Assembly: GCA_944326735.1 (NCBI GenBank) | Contig: CALVFC010000040.1 | Span: 1 to 10,423 of the forward strand | Source: an uncultured Limosilactobacillus sp. | GTDB lineage: Bacteria > Bacillota > Bacilli > Lactobacillales > Lactobacillaceae | Direction of reading: 5' to 3' | DNA: 10,423 nucleotides | Shown: positions 1 to 7,000 of the stretch, in pieces | Layout of the letters: each line of letters opens with the position of its first letter | Numbering within the stretch: position 1 is the first letter of the stretch | Notes under the pieces: model-generated | Seen by the model: only the letters and a program-made list of their open reading frames with translations | What the model was told of the DNA's origin: nothing | Databases searched by the model: none | Program-made: the position numbers and the translations under genes

Positions 1-201
1 AGCAACTTCCAGGCGGTGTTCCTTCATCTGCCGTAAGTAGTCCATATACTGTTCAGTAATGGGCTCAATTTGAATATCATAAATATCCATTTTAGATTGG
101 CGAATAAGGTGTAAAAGTAAATCTAATGGTCCTTCAAAGGAACCGATTTTTAATGTTGGTTGAAATGGATATCGCGGAATAATTTCTTCATTATCTTTCA
201 T
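1..201 (-). CDS. scpA: Segregation and condensation protein A, N-terminal part (cut by window edge)
   Basis: ScpA is the kleisin subunit of the bacterial condensin. It bridges the heads of the Smc dimer and, with ScpB, compacts and segregates newly replicated origins on the nucleoid. Only the first 67 codons are inside the window; the frame stays open to base 1. The family hallmark FEGPLDLLLHLI is visible at residues 22-33, followed by the helix containing MDIYDIQIEPITEQYM (38-53), both typical of the Smc-neck-binding N-terminal domain. The ATG at 201 lies inside the end of ribT (11-base overlap) and is preceded by GGGAG seven bases upstream, so translation is probably coupled to ribT. It is the last gene seen of the cvfB-xerD-ribT-scpA operon; scpB is expected next, outside the window (inference from conserved gene order). 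Confidence 0.95.
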   Translation of the reverse strand, partial: MKDNEEIIPRYPFQPTLKIGSFEGPLDLLLHLIRQSKMDIYDIQIEPITEQYMDYLRQMKEHRLEVA

Positions 202-550
202 TACTACGCTCCCATGTCGAAATTAATGGCTGGGTTTTCAAGGTTCCCATTAAGCGAACGTCAGCAAACTGTTCATGAATTGCCGTCAAAACAGCAAACA
301 CATTTCTGCCCGACCGCTCTGTTGGTGTGAATGATAACTGGCGCAAGAGCGCATAATGTGGTCCCGTTTCAACAATGGCGATGGCAATAAAATGATTGTC
401 ATCTGTATCCTTCCATAGGAAAATTTGAAAGTGCTTGTCTAGGGCCATCTGCAAAGCACCTAATGCTTGGTGGTAACCGCGTAACTCAGGCCGGAAGGTT
501 AACAGCCCAACCGCAATTTTTTGATAATCTTTCCGATACCGGATTAGCAT
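191..550 (-). CDS. ribT: RibT family protein (GNAT-like, function unproven)
   Basis: This 119-residue protein resembles Bacillus subtilis RibT (about 124 residues), a GNAT-fold protein encoded at the end of the Bacillus riboflavin operon and of unclear role. Shared features are the N-terminal MLIRYRKDYQKIAVGLLTF, the central FLWKDTDD block (residues 44-51), and a following strand ending in LRQLSFTPTER that aligns with the acetyl-CoA-binding strand. The pyrophosphate-loop motif R-x-x-G-x-G/A is not conserved: the aligned stretch reads RSGRNV (79-84). Acetyl-CoA binding is therefore doubtful. The ATG at 550 has a good GGAAAGGAG Shine-Dalgarno (558-566) seven bases upstream. It lies 20 bases after xerD and overlaps scpA by 11 bases. 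No rib gene is nearby, so a riboflavin role is not supported by context. In lactobacilli such genes are often labelled 'reductase' or 'RibT'; neither label says what it does. Confidence 0.85.
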   Translation of the reverse strand: MLIRYRKDYQKIAVGLLTFRPELRGYHQALGALQMALDKHFQIFLWKDTDDNHFIAIAIVETGPHYALLRQLSFTPTERSGRNVFAVLTAIHEQFADVRLMGTLKTQPLISTWERSNER

Positions 551-570
551 TATGGTACTCCTTTCCTTGA

Positions 571-1464
571 CTAAAGATCAGTATGATAGCGATCGTAGAG
601 GTCCATTAATTCCTGTGATGACAGTGTTAACAATTTAGCATAAGTGGTGTTAGTCGGTGTCTGTCCCAGTAACGACTGGACACCTTGCCAACTAGCACCA
701 TTAGTCAACAGGTCAGCCACAAAGGTGTGCCGCAATAATTGGGGAGTCACGTCCCGTTTCAGGTTAGCAGCGGTTGTCTGTTGGCGGAGAATCTTCCAAA
801 TACCTTGACGAGTGAGGTGGTGACCACGAGCATTTACAAAAACAAACTGGTCCTCATCGTTCACCAGTTGGGAACGGCTGACTGTCAAATACTTAGTTAA
901 CCAGTCACAGCAAGTTGGCGCCAGCGGAATAATTCGTGACCGACCATGGCCTGTTTGAAAGTTAATCACCCGTAAATCGAGGTGCAGTTGGTCCATCGAT
1001 AGTTGGAGAACCTCTGTGACCTGCATTCCAGTTGCATAGAACAACTCCAACAATGCCCGATCCCGAATGCCTAAGGGCTGACTGGTATCCGGTGCTTGCA
1101 GCAATGCGCGGAGCTGATCAGTGGTCAAAACGGTCTGTGAACTTTGTTGACCAATTTGCACCGGAAGCTGGTGAATTAACGTCAATGGATTAGTTTTAAC
1201 CAACCCCTCTTGAATCAGAAAGCGATATAACTGCCGCAGGCTCGACAAAAAACGGTTAATAGTGGCGTTAGCTCGCCCCTGCCTTTGCAAATGGGTAATC
1301 AGATTCATAATGGCATAGCGATCTACCGTCGACCATTGCTTAATGCCAACCGATAGGAAGTATGTGGCACAGGTTTCTAAATCAAGCCGGTATGAATCAA
1401 CAGTATTTTGTGAACGCCCCTGCTCTGCTAAATACCTGGTAAATTCATTAATTTCATTCGTCAT
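571..1464 (-). CDS. xerD: XerD-type tyrosine recombinase homologue, catalytic residues mostly lost
   Basis: The length (297 residues) and architecture match XerD. An N-terminal SAM-like core-binding domain (about 1-90) includes SQNTVDSYRLDL and ATINRFLSSLRQLYRFLI. A C-terminal catalytic domain (about 112-297) follows. Normal XerD, with XerC, resolves chromosome dimers at dif. Against the E. coli XerD catalytic set, this protein has Gln148 for Arg148 (codon CAG at 1021-1023), His173 for Lys172, Gln242 for His244, and Gln268 for His270. Lys277 sits where Tyr279 aligns; the nearest Tyr is residue 275. Only the second Arg (Arg245, in LLRHTF) remains. Strand cleavage by the usual mechanism is unlikely, while the frame is intact, which suggests a retained non-catalytic DNA-binding role (inference). 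The streptococcal XerD-like protein, also encoded beside scpA, is a known inactive parallel. The ATG at 1464 overlaps the end of cvfB by 11 bases (ATGACGAATGA) and has no Shine-Dalgarno, so it probably depends on translational coupling. Confidence 0.9.
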   Translation of the reverse strand: MTNEINEFTRYLAEQGRSQNTVDSYRLDLETCATYFLSVGIKQWSTVDRYAIMNLITHLQRQGRANATINRFLSSLRQLYRFLIQEGLVKTNPLTLIHQLPVQIGQQSSQTVLTTDQLRALLQAPDTSQPLGIRDRALLELFYATGMQVTEVLQLSMDQLHLDLRVINFQTGHGRSRIIPLAPTCCDWLTKYLTVSRSQLVNDEDQFVFVNARGHHLTRQGIWKILRQQTTAANLKRDVTPQLLRHTFVADLLTNGASWQGVQSLLGQTPTNTTYAKLLTLSSQELMDLYDRYHTDL

Positions 1465-2338
1465 GACTTTGTTTCAGTAAAATGAGCTGGTTAGCATCTT
1501 CCTTAACTAAACGTTCTTTAAGGAGGTGCCCCACAGCCCGTTTAAACTGTCCCTTACTAATTCCGAAGACCGACCGAATAACCGCTGGATCAGTTTTATC
1601 CGTATATGGAAGACGATGATTAACATTGTGTTCCAACATGGTCAAGATCATCTGGGCATCTTCACCAATAGCTTGGTATGCACGGGGCTTCAGAGAAAGA
1701 TTCAAACTACCATGAGAAGACAAACCAATGACCCGGGCCTTGACATGTTGCCCAAGACGCGGTTCCTGGTCACGTTCACTAGGATGGATAAATCCTAAGT
1801 GATAATTGTCAGTGATGACAAACGTCCCCGCCATCTTGAGACGGTAAACTGTGGCCATTACGTCACGATTCATCATTTTTTTAGAGGGCGGCTTAGCAAT
1901 CGTATGGTAGATTTGGTCATCAGCCAGCTGACCCCAAATGCGGTCTTGAGAATCCACCTTTAGTGCCATCAACAAACGGTCCCCCGGCTGCGGCCAGAGG
2001 TGCTTTAACGTTGGCAAATCATCTAATGAAACAACAATATCCTTGTTAGGTAAGCCAATATTAACAAAGACACCGAGGTCCCGCCGCACTGCAACGACCG
2101 TCCCGTAATCATAGTGGTCCACCTGCACGGTTGGAATATGTTGGCAAGTCATTTGCAACTGGTGATTTTCGTTTTCATATACGAATCCCCGAACCTGACC
2201 ACCAATGTGTAGAACTTGGGGACTCTCCTTCTTTGGTAAGCGGTAGGTCTGACCATTACGATCTGGCTGAACAAAATAATCTTGTTCATTTTCATCAATC
2301 ATAATGGCAGTCACAACTTTACCTAATGCAGTGTTCAT
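1454..2338 (-). CDS. cvfB: S1-domain RNA-binding protein, CvfB/YitL family
   Basis: CvfB family proteins bind RNA through several S1-type OB folds and carry a C-terminal winged helix. In Staphylococcus aureus CvfB affects virulence gene expression. Using the ATG at 2338 (294 residues), domains are visible in order. A first degenerate S1 unit runs from the start to about 70. A second begins at YDYGTVVAVRRDLGVFVNIG. A third runs from RDVMATVYRLKMAGTFVI to GSLNLSLKPRAY. The winged helix covers about the last 60 residues and contains FGISKGQFKRAVGHLLKERL. The start is uncertain: ATG 2350 lies directly against GAGGA (2351-2355), which is too close to use well. ATG 2338 gives the family-like N-terminus MNTALGKVVTAIMIDENE but sits 12 bases from that GAGGA. 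I prefer 2338. It is first in the operon with xerD, ribT and scpA and is separated from pyk by a terminator. Confidence 0.88.
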   Translation of the reverse strand: MNTALGKVVTAIMIDENEQDYFVQPDRNGQTYRLPKKESPQVLHIGGQVRGFVYENENHQLQMTCQHIPTVQVDHYDYGTVVAVRRDLGVFVNIGLPNKDIVVSLDDLPTLKHLWPQPGDRLLMALKVDSQDRIWGQLADDQIYHTIAKPPSKKMMNRDVMATVYRLKMAGTFVITDNYHLGFIHPSERDQEPRLGQHVKARVIGLSSHGSLNLSLKPRAYQAIGEDAQMILTMLEHNVNHRLPYTDKTDPAVIRSVFGISKGQFKRAVGHLLKERLVKEDANQLILLKQSHDE

Positions 2339-2377
2339 ATCCTTCACCATTCCTCAAATTTTCCGTATCACTCATCT

Positions 2378-2383
2378 ATTCTA
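2378..2383 (-). promoter_or_regulatory. Possible -10 element (TAGAAT) for the cvfB operon
   Basis: On the minus strand TAGAAT lies 40 bases upstream of the preferred cvfB ATG and downstream of the pyk terminator, where an operon promoter must be if the terminator is efficient. No good -35 lies 16-18 bases upstream (TTGGGA occurs 24 bases away), so the assignment rests on position and the -10 match only. Confidence 0.3.
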
Positions 2384-2403
2384 CACGGGTCCGCAATCTT
2401 TAG

Positions 2404-2426
2404 CTAGTCCCAACTAGTTTAAACTA
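2404..2426. repeat. Nested inverted repeats upstream of cvfB
   Basis: CTAGT (2404-2408) and ACTAG (2413-2417) form an inverted repeat with a four-base spacer. They run directly into the perfect 12-base palindrome TAGTTTAAACTA (2415-2426). The block sits between the pyk terminator and the putative cvfB -10 element. It could be an operator or simply an extension of the terminator region; no regulator is recognised. Confidence 0.45.
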
Positions 2427-2454
2427 AAAAAGGCTGGGAGATTCCCAGCCTTTT
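2426..2454 (-). terminator. Rho-independent terminator of pyk (probably bidirectional)
   Basis: The arms AAAAGGCTGGGA (2428-2439) and TCCCAGCCTTTT (2443-2454) pair perfectly around a three-base loop. On the minus strand the hairpin is followed by a run of six T (complement of 2426-2431), 14 bases after the pyk stop codon. The plus strand also has TTTT after the stem. Confidence 0.92.
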
Positions 2455-2467
2455 AGACTAATGAAAA

Positions 2468-3889
2468 TTAGTCGATGGTCTTGATCCGCATCATGTTGGT
2501 TGCACCTGGTACACCCAGAGGAACACCAGCAACGATGATGATCTTATCGCCCTTCTTAGCAAAGCCAAGTTCAACAGCCTTCTTGGCAGCTAAGTCGAAC
2601 ATCTTATCAGTGTCATCCAACTTGTCAACAACGTGTGGTTGAACACCCCAGTTGATCATCAAGCCACGTGCGACACGGTCACTTGGAGTTAATGCCAAGA
2701 TATCAGCGTCTGGACGGTACTTAGAAATCATACGAGCAGTGTAACCAGAAGCAGTTGCGGCAACGATAGTGTGGATGTCAAGGTCCTTGGCAGCTTGTGA
2801 AACAGCAGAACCAATGGTTTCAGTAACGTCAGACTTGTCCCAATCAAAGGTTTCAGTACCGTATTGAGCCAAGTGGTTTTCAGCCTTGATATCAATCCGG
2901 TTCATCATTGAAACAGATTCTACAGGGTAGTCACCGTTAGCACTTTCACCAGAAAGCATGGTTGCATCAGTACCATCAAAGACAGCGTTGGCAACATCAG
3001 AAACTTCGGCACGAGTTGGACGTGGGTTTTCTTGCATTGAGTCAAGCATTTGGGTAGCAGTGATAACTGGCTTACCTAATTCGTTGCAACGACGAATCAT
3101 GTGCTTTTGAATCAATGGAACATTTTCAGGTGGAATTTCAACACCCATGTCACCACGAGGAACCATCAGACCGTCAGAAACTTCGATGATTTCTTCGAAG
3201 TTGTCGATACCTTCTTGAGATTCAATCTTAGGGAAGATTTGAACGTCTTCCATGTTCTTTTCCTTGAGCAATTCACGAATATCAAGAACATCTTGAGCCT
3301 TACGAACGAATGAAGCAGAGATGTAGTTAATGTTGTGATCAAGACCGAACCGAATATCACTACTATCCTTCTTAGTGATACCTGGCAAGTTGATGGAAAC
3401 ACCAGGGGCGTTAACACCCTTACGTGAGCCAAGAACACCACGGTTAAGAACGTGGCATACCAATTCACGGTGTTCTTCATCCTTTTCATCAATAACCATG
3501 TCAATTAAACCATCATCAAATAATACATGGCCACCAACATGAGTATCATCATAAAGGCCTGGGTAGGTAACGGCAATCTTGTCGTGGGTACCTTCAATAG
3601 AAGGATCCATGGAAATACGAACCTTGTCGCCAATTTCGAAGTTAATCTTACCTTCTTTTTCAACAGTAGTCCGAATTTCAGCACCCTTGGTATCAAGCAT
3701 GATACCTACTTCTTTACCGGTGATTTCTTCAGCCTTCTTAACATTTTGCATCCGGCCGAGGTGTTCTGGATGGTCACCATGTGAGAAGTTGAACCGGAAA
3801 ATATTAGCACCGGCGTTGATCAACTTAACAATAGTATCAACATCTGTACTTGCAGGACCAAGCGTACTTACAATCTTGGTTTTCTTCAT
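2468..3889 (-). CDS. pyk: Pyruvate kinase, short form
   Basis: This cytoplasmic glycolytic enzyme transfers phosphate from phosphoenolpyruvate to ADP, giving pyruvate and ATP. The 473-residue protein has all core motifs: STLGPAS near the start; Arg32, Asn34 and Ser36 in FRFNFSHG; Asp66 in LDTKG; Lys221 and Glu223 in FPKIE; Asp247 in RGDMGVEIP; and Thr279 in ITATQ. The B domain spans about 70-168 and the allosteric C domain about 355-473. It ends there, without the extra C-terminal phosphohistidine (PEP-utiliser-like) domain of about 110 residues found in Bacillus and many homofermentative lactobacilli. The ATG at 3889 is chosen because an upstream in-frame ATG (3910) overlaps the ribosome-binding site, and because the protein then begins MKKTKIVSTLGPAS as in the family. 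The gene has its own promoter, a cre-like site and a terminator, so it appears monocistronic. pfkA, usually its upstream partner, is absent. Confidence 0.97.
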   Translation of the reverse strand: MKKTKIVSTLGPASTDVDTIVKLINAGANIFRFNFSHGDHPEHLGRMQNVKKAEEITGKEVGIMLDTKGAEIRTTVEKEGKINFEIGDKVRISMDPSIEGTHDKIAVTYPGLYDDTHVGGHVLFDDGLIDMVIDEKDEEHRELVCHVLNRGVLGSRKGVNAPGVSINLPGITKKDSSDIRFGLDHNINYISASFVRKAQDVLDIRELLKEKNMEDVQIFPKIESQEGIDNFEEIIEVSDGLMVPRGDMGVEIPPENVPLIQKHMIRRCNELGKPVITATQMLDSMQENPRPTRAEVSDVANAVFDGTDATMLSGESANGDYPVESVSMMNRIDIKAENHLAQYGTETFDWDKSDVTETIGSAVSQAAKDLDIHTIVAATASGYTARMISKYRPDADILALTPSDRVARGLMINWGVQPHVVDKLDDTDKMFDLAAKKAVELGFAKKGDKIIIVAGVPLGVPGATNMMRIKTID

Positions 3890-3899
3890 AAATGAATCT

Positions 3900-3905
3900 C
3901 TCCTT
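3900..3905 (-). promoter_or_regulatory. Ribosome-binding site that decides the pyk start
   Basis: AAGGAG on the minus strand lies 10 bases before ATG 3889. The alternative upstream ATG at 3910 would place this site inside the coding region (ATG CAA AGG AGA), so the longer frame is not the real start. Confidence 0.8.
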
Positions 3906-3910
3906 TGCAT

Positions 3911-3940
3911 TTATGCATCAACTGCGGTCTGCATTTGCAT
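3911..3940 (-). other. Possible leader mini-ORF in the pyk 5' region
   Basis: A tiny frame ATG CAA ATG CAG ... GCA TAA encodes MQMQTAVDA. Its second ATG (3934) has GAGGG (3941-3945) six bases upstream. It ends immediately before the pyk ribosome-binding region. It might be a leader peptide or chance; there is no codon bias suggesting attenuation. Confidence 0.2.
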
Positions 3941-3959
3941 CCCTCATTTGCACAACTGT

Positions 3960-3988
3960 ATGATAGCACTTTTCAAAATCAGTGTCTG
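3960..3988 (-). promoter_or_regulatory. pyk promoter (extended -10)
   Basis: On the minus strand the -10 is TATCAT (3965-3960), preceded by TG at the extended -10 position (3968-3967). The -35 is CAGACA (3988-3983), matching four of six TTGACA bases at a 17-base spacing. Transcription would start near 3953, giving a leader of about 63 bases. Confidence 0.65.
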
Positions 3989-4010
3989 TACATTTTTGTG
4001 AAAAGTTATC

Positions 4011-4025
4011 AAGAAAACGCTACCA
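4011..4025 (-). promoter_or_regulatory. CcpA cre-like site upstream of the pyk promoter
   Basis: Read on the plus strand, AAGAAAACGCTACCA matches the catabolite response element WTGNAANCGNWNNCW at every specified base except one (A at 4012 where T is expected). It is centred about 65 bases upstream of the inferred pyk start site. CcpA sites upstream of the -35, as in the Lactococcus las (pfk-pyk-ldh) operon, activate glycolysis. Activation of pyk by sugar is therefore the likely meaning (inference). Confidence 0.55.
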
Positions 4026-4053
4026 ATTTTGTTCTTCTCATGAAATCCTCATT

Positions 4054-7000
4054 TTAGGACTTTTGATTGATCTGTTGGAGGACCACATTCTCTGCGCCAA
4101 AAAGGCGGTTCAACGTATGGTGGACCTGTTCGCTGGTATCAAGCCAGTACCGCGCAGCTTCTAAATACTTCATATCCGTCTGCGGATAGTAAATTAACAC
4201 TGGGGTATTACCATGATGACCACGAATCAATTGGTGGAGCTGCGTAAGCAATTCTTCTCGTTTGCTCTCATCGGTAACTCTCAATACCCACCGTTGATTG
4301 GTTGGCTGCGTCTGACGCTGCATTTGTTGGGCATTCTCGATGCGGTCAGCAACGATTTGCAAGCCGTGGCCAGAGCGCTCCTCAGTCTTACCACGAACCA
4401 CCAACACGGTATTTGCTTCCAATAGATCAGCAAATCGATCATATTGCCGCGGAAAAACCGTCACGTTGACGGAGCCAGTCTGATCGGACCCTGTGATGAA
4501 CGCCATTTGCCGGTGATCCTTCTTAGTGTGAATCACCTTGACCCGGTTGACCAAAATCAACACGGTCACAGGACGGTTAAGTGGTAGTCCGGCAATCTTG
4601 CTGGCATTTAAGCGGGTGGCCAGCTCAGCAAATTGACTAACCGGATGCCCCGATAAGTAAACACCCAGATACTCATTTTCCTTCGTCAACCGAGTAATCA
4701 ATGGGTACTCCGCTCGTTGTTTAATACTGGATTGGAGGCTGGGATCACTCTCAAGGCCTTCAGTTCCCGCAAACAACTTAATGCCTGAAATTAACTGGTC
4801 CAGTGAACCAATCATTTCTGCACGATTATAGCCGAGGCCATCAAAAGCCCCCGTATAAATTAACGGGCTGATCAGTTCTTCTTTTTGCCACTTGCTTGGT
4901 AAGCGATCAATAAAGTTACGTAAGTCCTTAAACTGACCATGCAGGTTCCGCTCATCAATAATTGCCGCAATAAAGTCACGGCGCATCCCCTTGATCGCCC
5001 CCAGGCCAAAGTAAATAGTGCCCTGATTTAAGGTGAAGGAACGATCACTGATGTTAATCCGTGGTCCTGAGACTTTAACATTAAACCGTTGAGCATCACT
5101 AACATGTTGTTTCATTTTTGCCATATTAGTTTCAGCATTCATTAGTGCAGCAAAAAATTCTGCAGGATAATGGCACTTCAGGTATGCCATCTCAAAAGCT
5201 AACTTAGAATACGCTACCGCATGGGAACGGTTAAATCCATAATTAGCAAACTGGTCAATGTAGTCAAAGACCTGCTGAGCTAATTTTTGGGTATACCCGC
5301 GTTTCTGAGCGCCGGTAATAAACTTATTCCGCATACTTTCCATGGTATGACGCTTCTTTTTACTCATGGCTCGCCGTAATAAATCGGCCTCGCCTAGCGA
5401 GAAGCCCGCCATGACTGATGCAACTTGCATAACCTGTTCCTGGTACACCAAAATGCCATACGTGGAGCCCAGGATTGGTTCCAATGATGGGTCAGGAATA
5501 TTGATTGCTTCCTGACCATGCTTGCGGGCAATGAAGTGCGGAATGTTTTCCAACGGACCAGGACGATAGAGAGCGTTAACGGCAACAATATCCTCAAATG
5601 AATCCGGATGCAAGCTAACTAATACTTGTCGTATTCCCGACGATTCAAATTGAAAGACCCCATCGGTATCCCCATTTTGGAATAACCGCATTGTTGTGGG
5701 ATCATTCAACGAAATTTTCGTCAAATCAAAGTCTGGATGCGTGCTCCGAATAGACTGGACAGCTTGATCAAGAATTGAGAGGTTCTTTAATCCCAGGAAG
5801 TCCATTTTCAACAATCCTAGGGCCTCGACGGTATCCTTGGGGAACTGGGTCATCAGTAAGCCATCACTCCCCTCCTGAAGGGGGACAATTTGTGATAAAG
5901 GCTTCTCTGATAACACCACGCCGGCCGCGTGAGTCGAATAATGTCGTGGTAATCCTTCTAATTGTTGGGCCACTTGAATTAGCAACCGGTAGTCTGGGTG
6001 ATCATCCAACAAATTACGCAGCGGTTGCGATTCCTTTAATGCCGAGGCAATTGTTAAATGAAGACCATGTGGTAGCGTTCCCGTTAGTTCATTTACTTGG
6101 TAGCGCGTCAGACCAAAGACCCGACTCACATCCCGAATGACTTGTTTAGCGGCCAGTGTCCCAAATGTGATTATTTGGGCAACGCGCTGGTGGCCATATT
6201 TATGGTGAACATACTGTAAGACTTCATTCCGCCGATTGTCCGGAATATCGAGGTCGATATCTGGCATTTGGGCCCGTTCTGGGTTTAAAAACCGTTCAAA
6301 CAGCAGACGGTATTGCAGTGGGTCCACTTCCGTAATTGCCAATGCATAGGCCACTAGCGAACCGGCTGCGGATCCCCGTCCTGGGTCCGTCGTGATATTG
6401 GTAGAGTGCGCAAAATTCATGACGTCCCAAACGATTAAGAAATAATCATCAAACCCCATCTGGTGAATCACTTTAAGTTCCTTCGCCAGTCGTTGCTGGT
6501 AATCTTTGATGGTTAGTCCGGGCGCAACCTGCCGCTTCTTGAGTCCGGCAATGCAGAGTTGGCGGAGGTATTGTTGGGAACTAAGGCCGTCTGGCGTCGC
6601 AAAATGTGGTAACACCGGGGCCTTAAATTCAAATTCCAGTGAGCAGGCATCCGCAATCCGTTCTGTCTCCGCTGCTGCCGAGAGTAAGCCCGCGGTCTGG
6701 TAATCTGCTGCCACTGCGGACTGGCGCCGGAGATAGTGGGTGCCTTCCTGGCGGGCGGACTGGGCGGGGTTATCCAAAGTAACGTTTTGGCCAATTGCCC
6801 TAAGCACTTTACTAGCAAACAAGTCCGTGGGCTTTAAGTAGTCAACCGCATTTAAACCTACTAATGCCAGCCCCATTTTTGCACCAAGCTGCTGCAATGT
6901 CTCACGTTGAACAGGGTCCAGCTGGGGATTAATTCCTAAGTATAGGCTGTGATCATCAACGGCATCCTTCAAGATCATCAAGGTTGCCAGATCGTCCTTA

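Noticed and set aside
1526..1798. 90-residue plus-strand ORF inside cvfB
   Set aside because: Antisense to the cvfB winged-helix and third S1 region, with atypical composition and no start signal.
3579..4001. 140-residue plus-strand ORF across the pyk start and leader
   Set aside because: It is antisense to conserved pyk sequence and its tail runs through the pyk promoter; there is no family resemblance or start signal.
3999..4045. AT-rich dif-like sequence between dnaE and pyk
   Set aside because: Some TTTTCTTGA-like bases recall streptococcal difSL, but there are no two recognisable Xer half-sites with a proper centre, and the cre-like explanation fits better.
4046..4059. Possible dnaE terminator (TCCT...AGGA hairpin at the dnaE stop)
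   Set aside because: The stem is only four base pairs with no T run, too weak for a terminator; I list none for dnaE.
5775..6140. 121-residue plus-strand ORF inside dnaE
   Set aside because: It lies wholly antisense to conserved dnaE codons, with no ribosome-binding site or recognisable motif; a shadow of the real gene.
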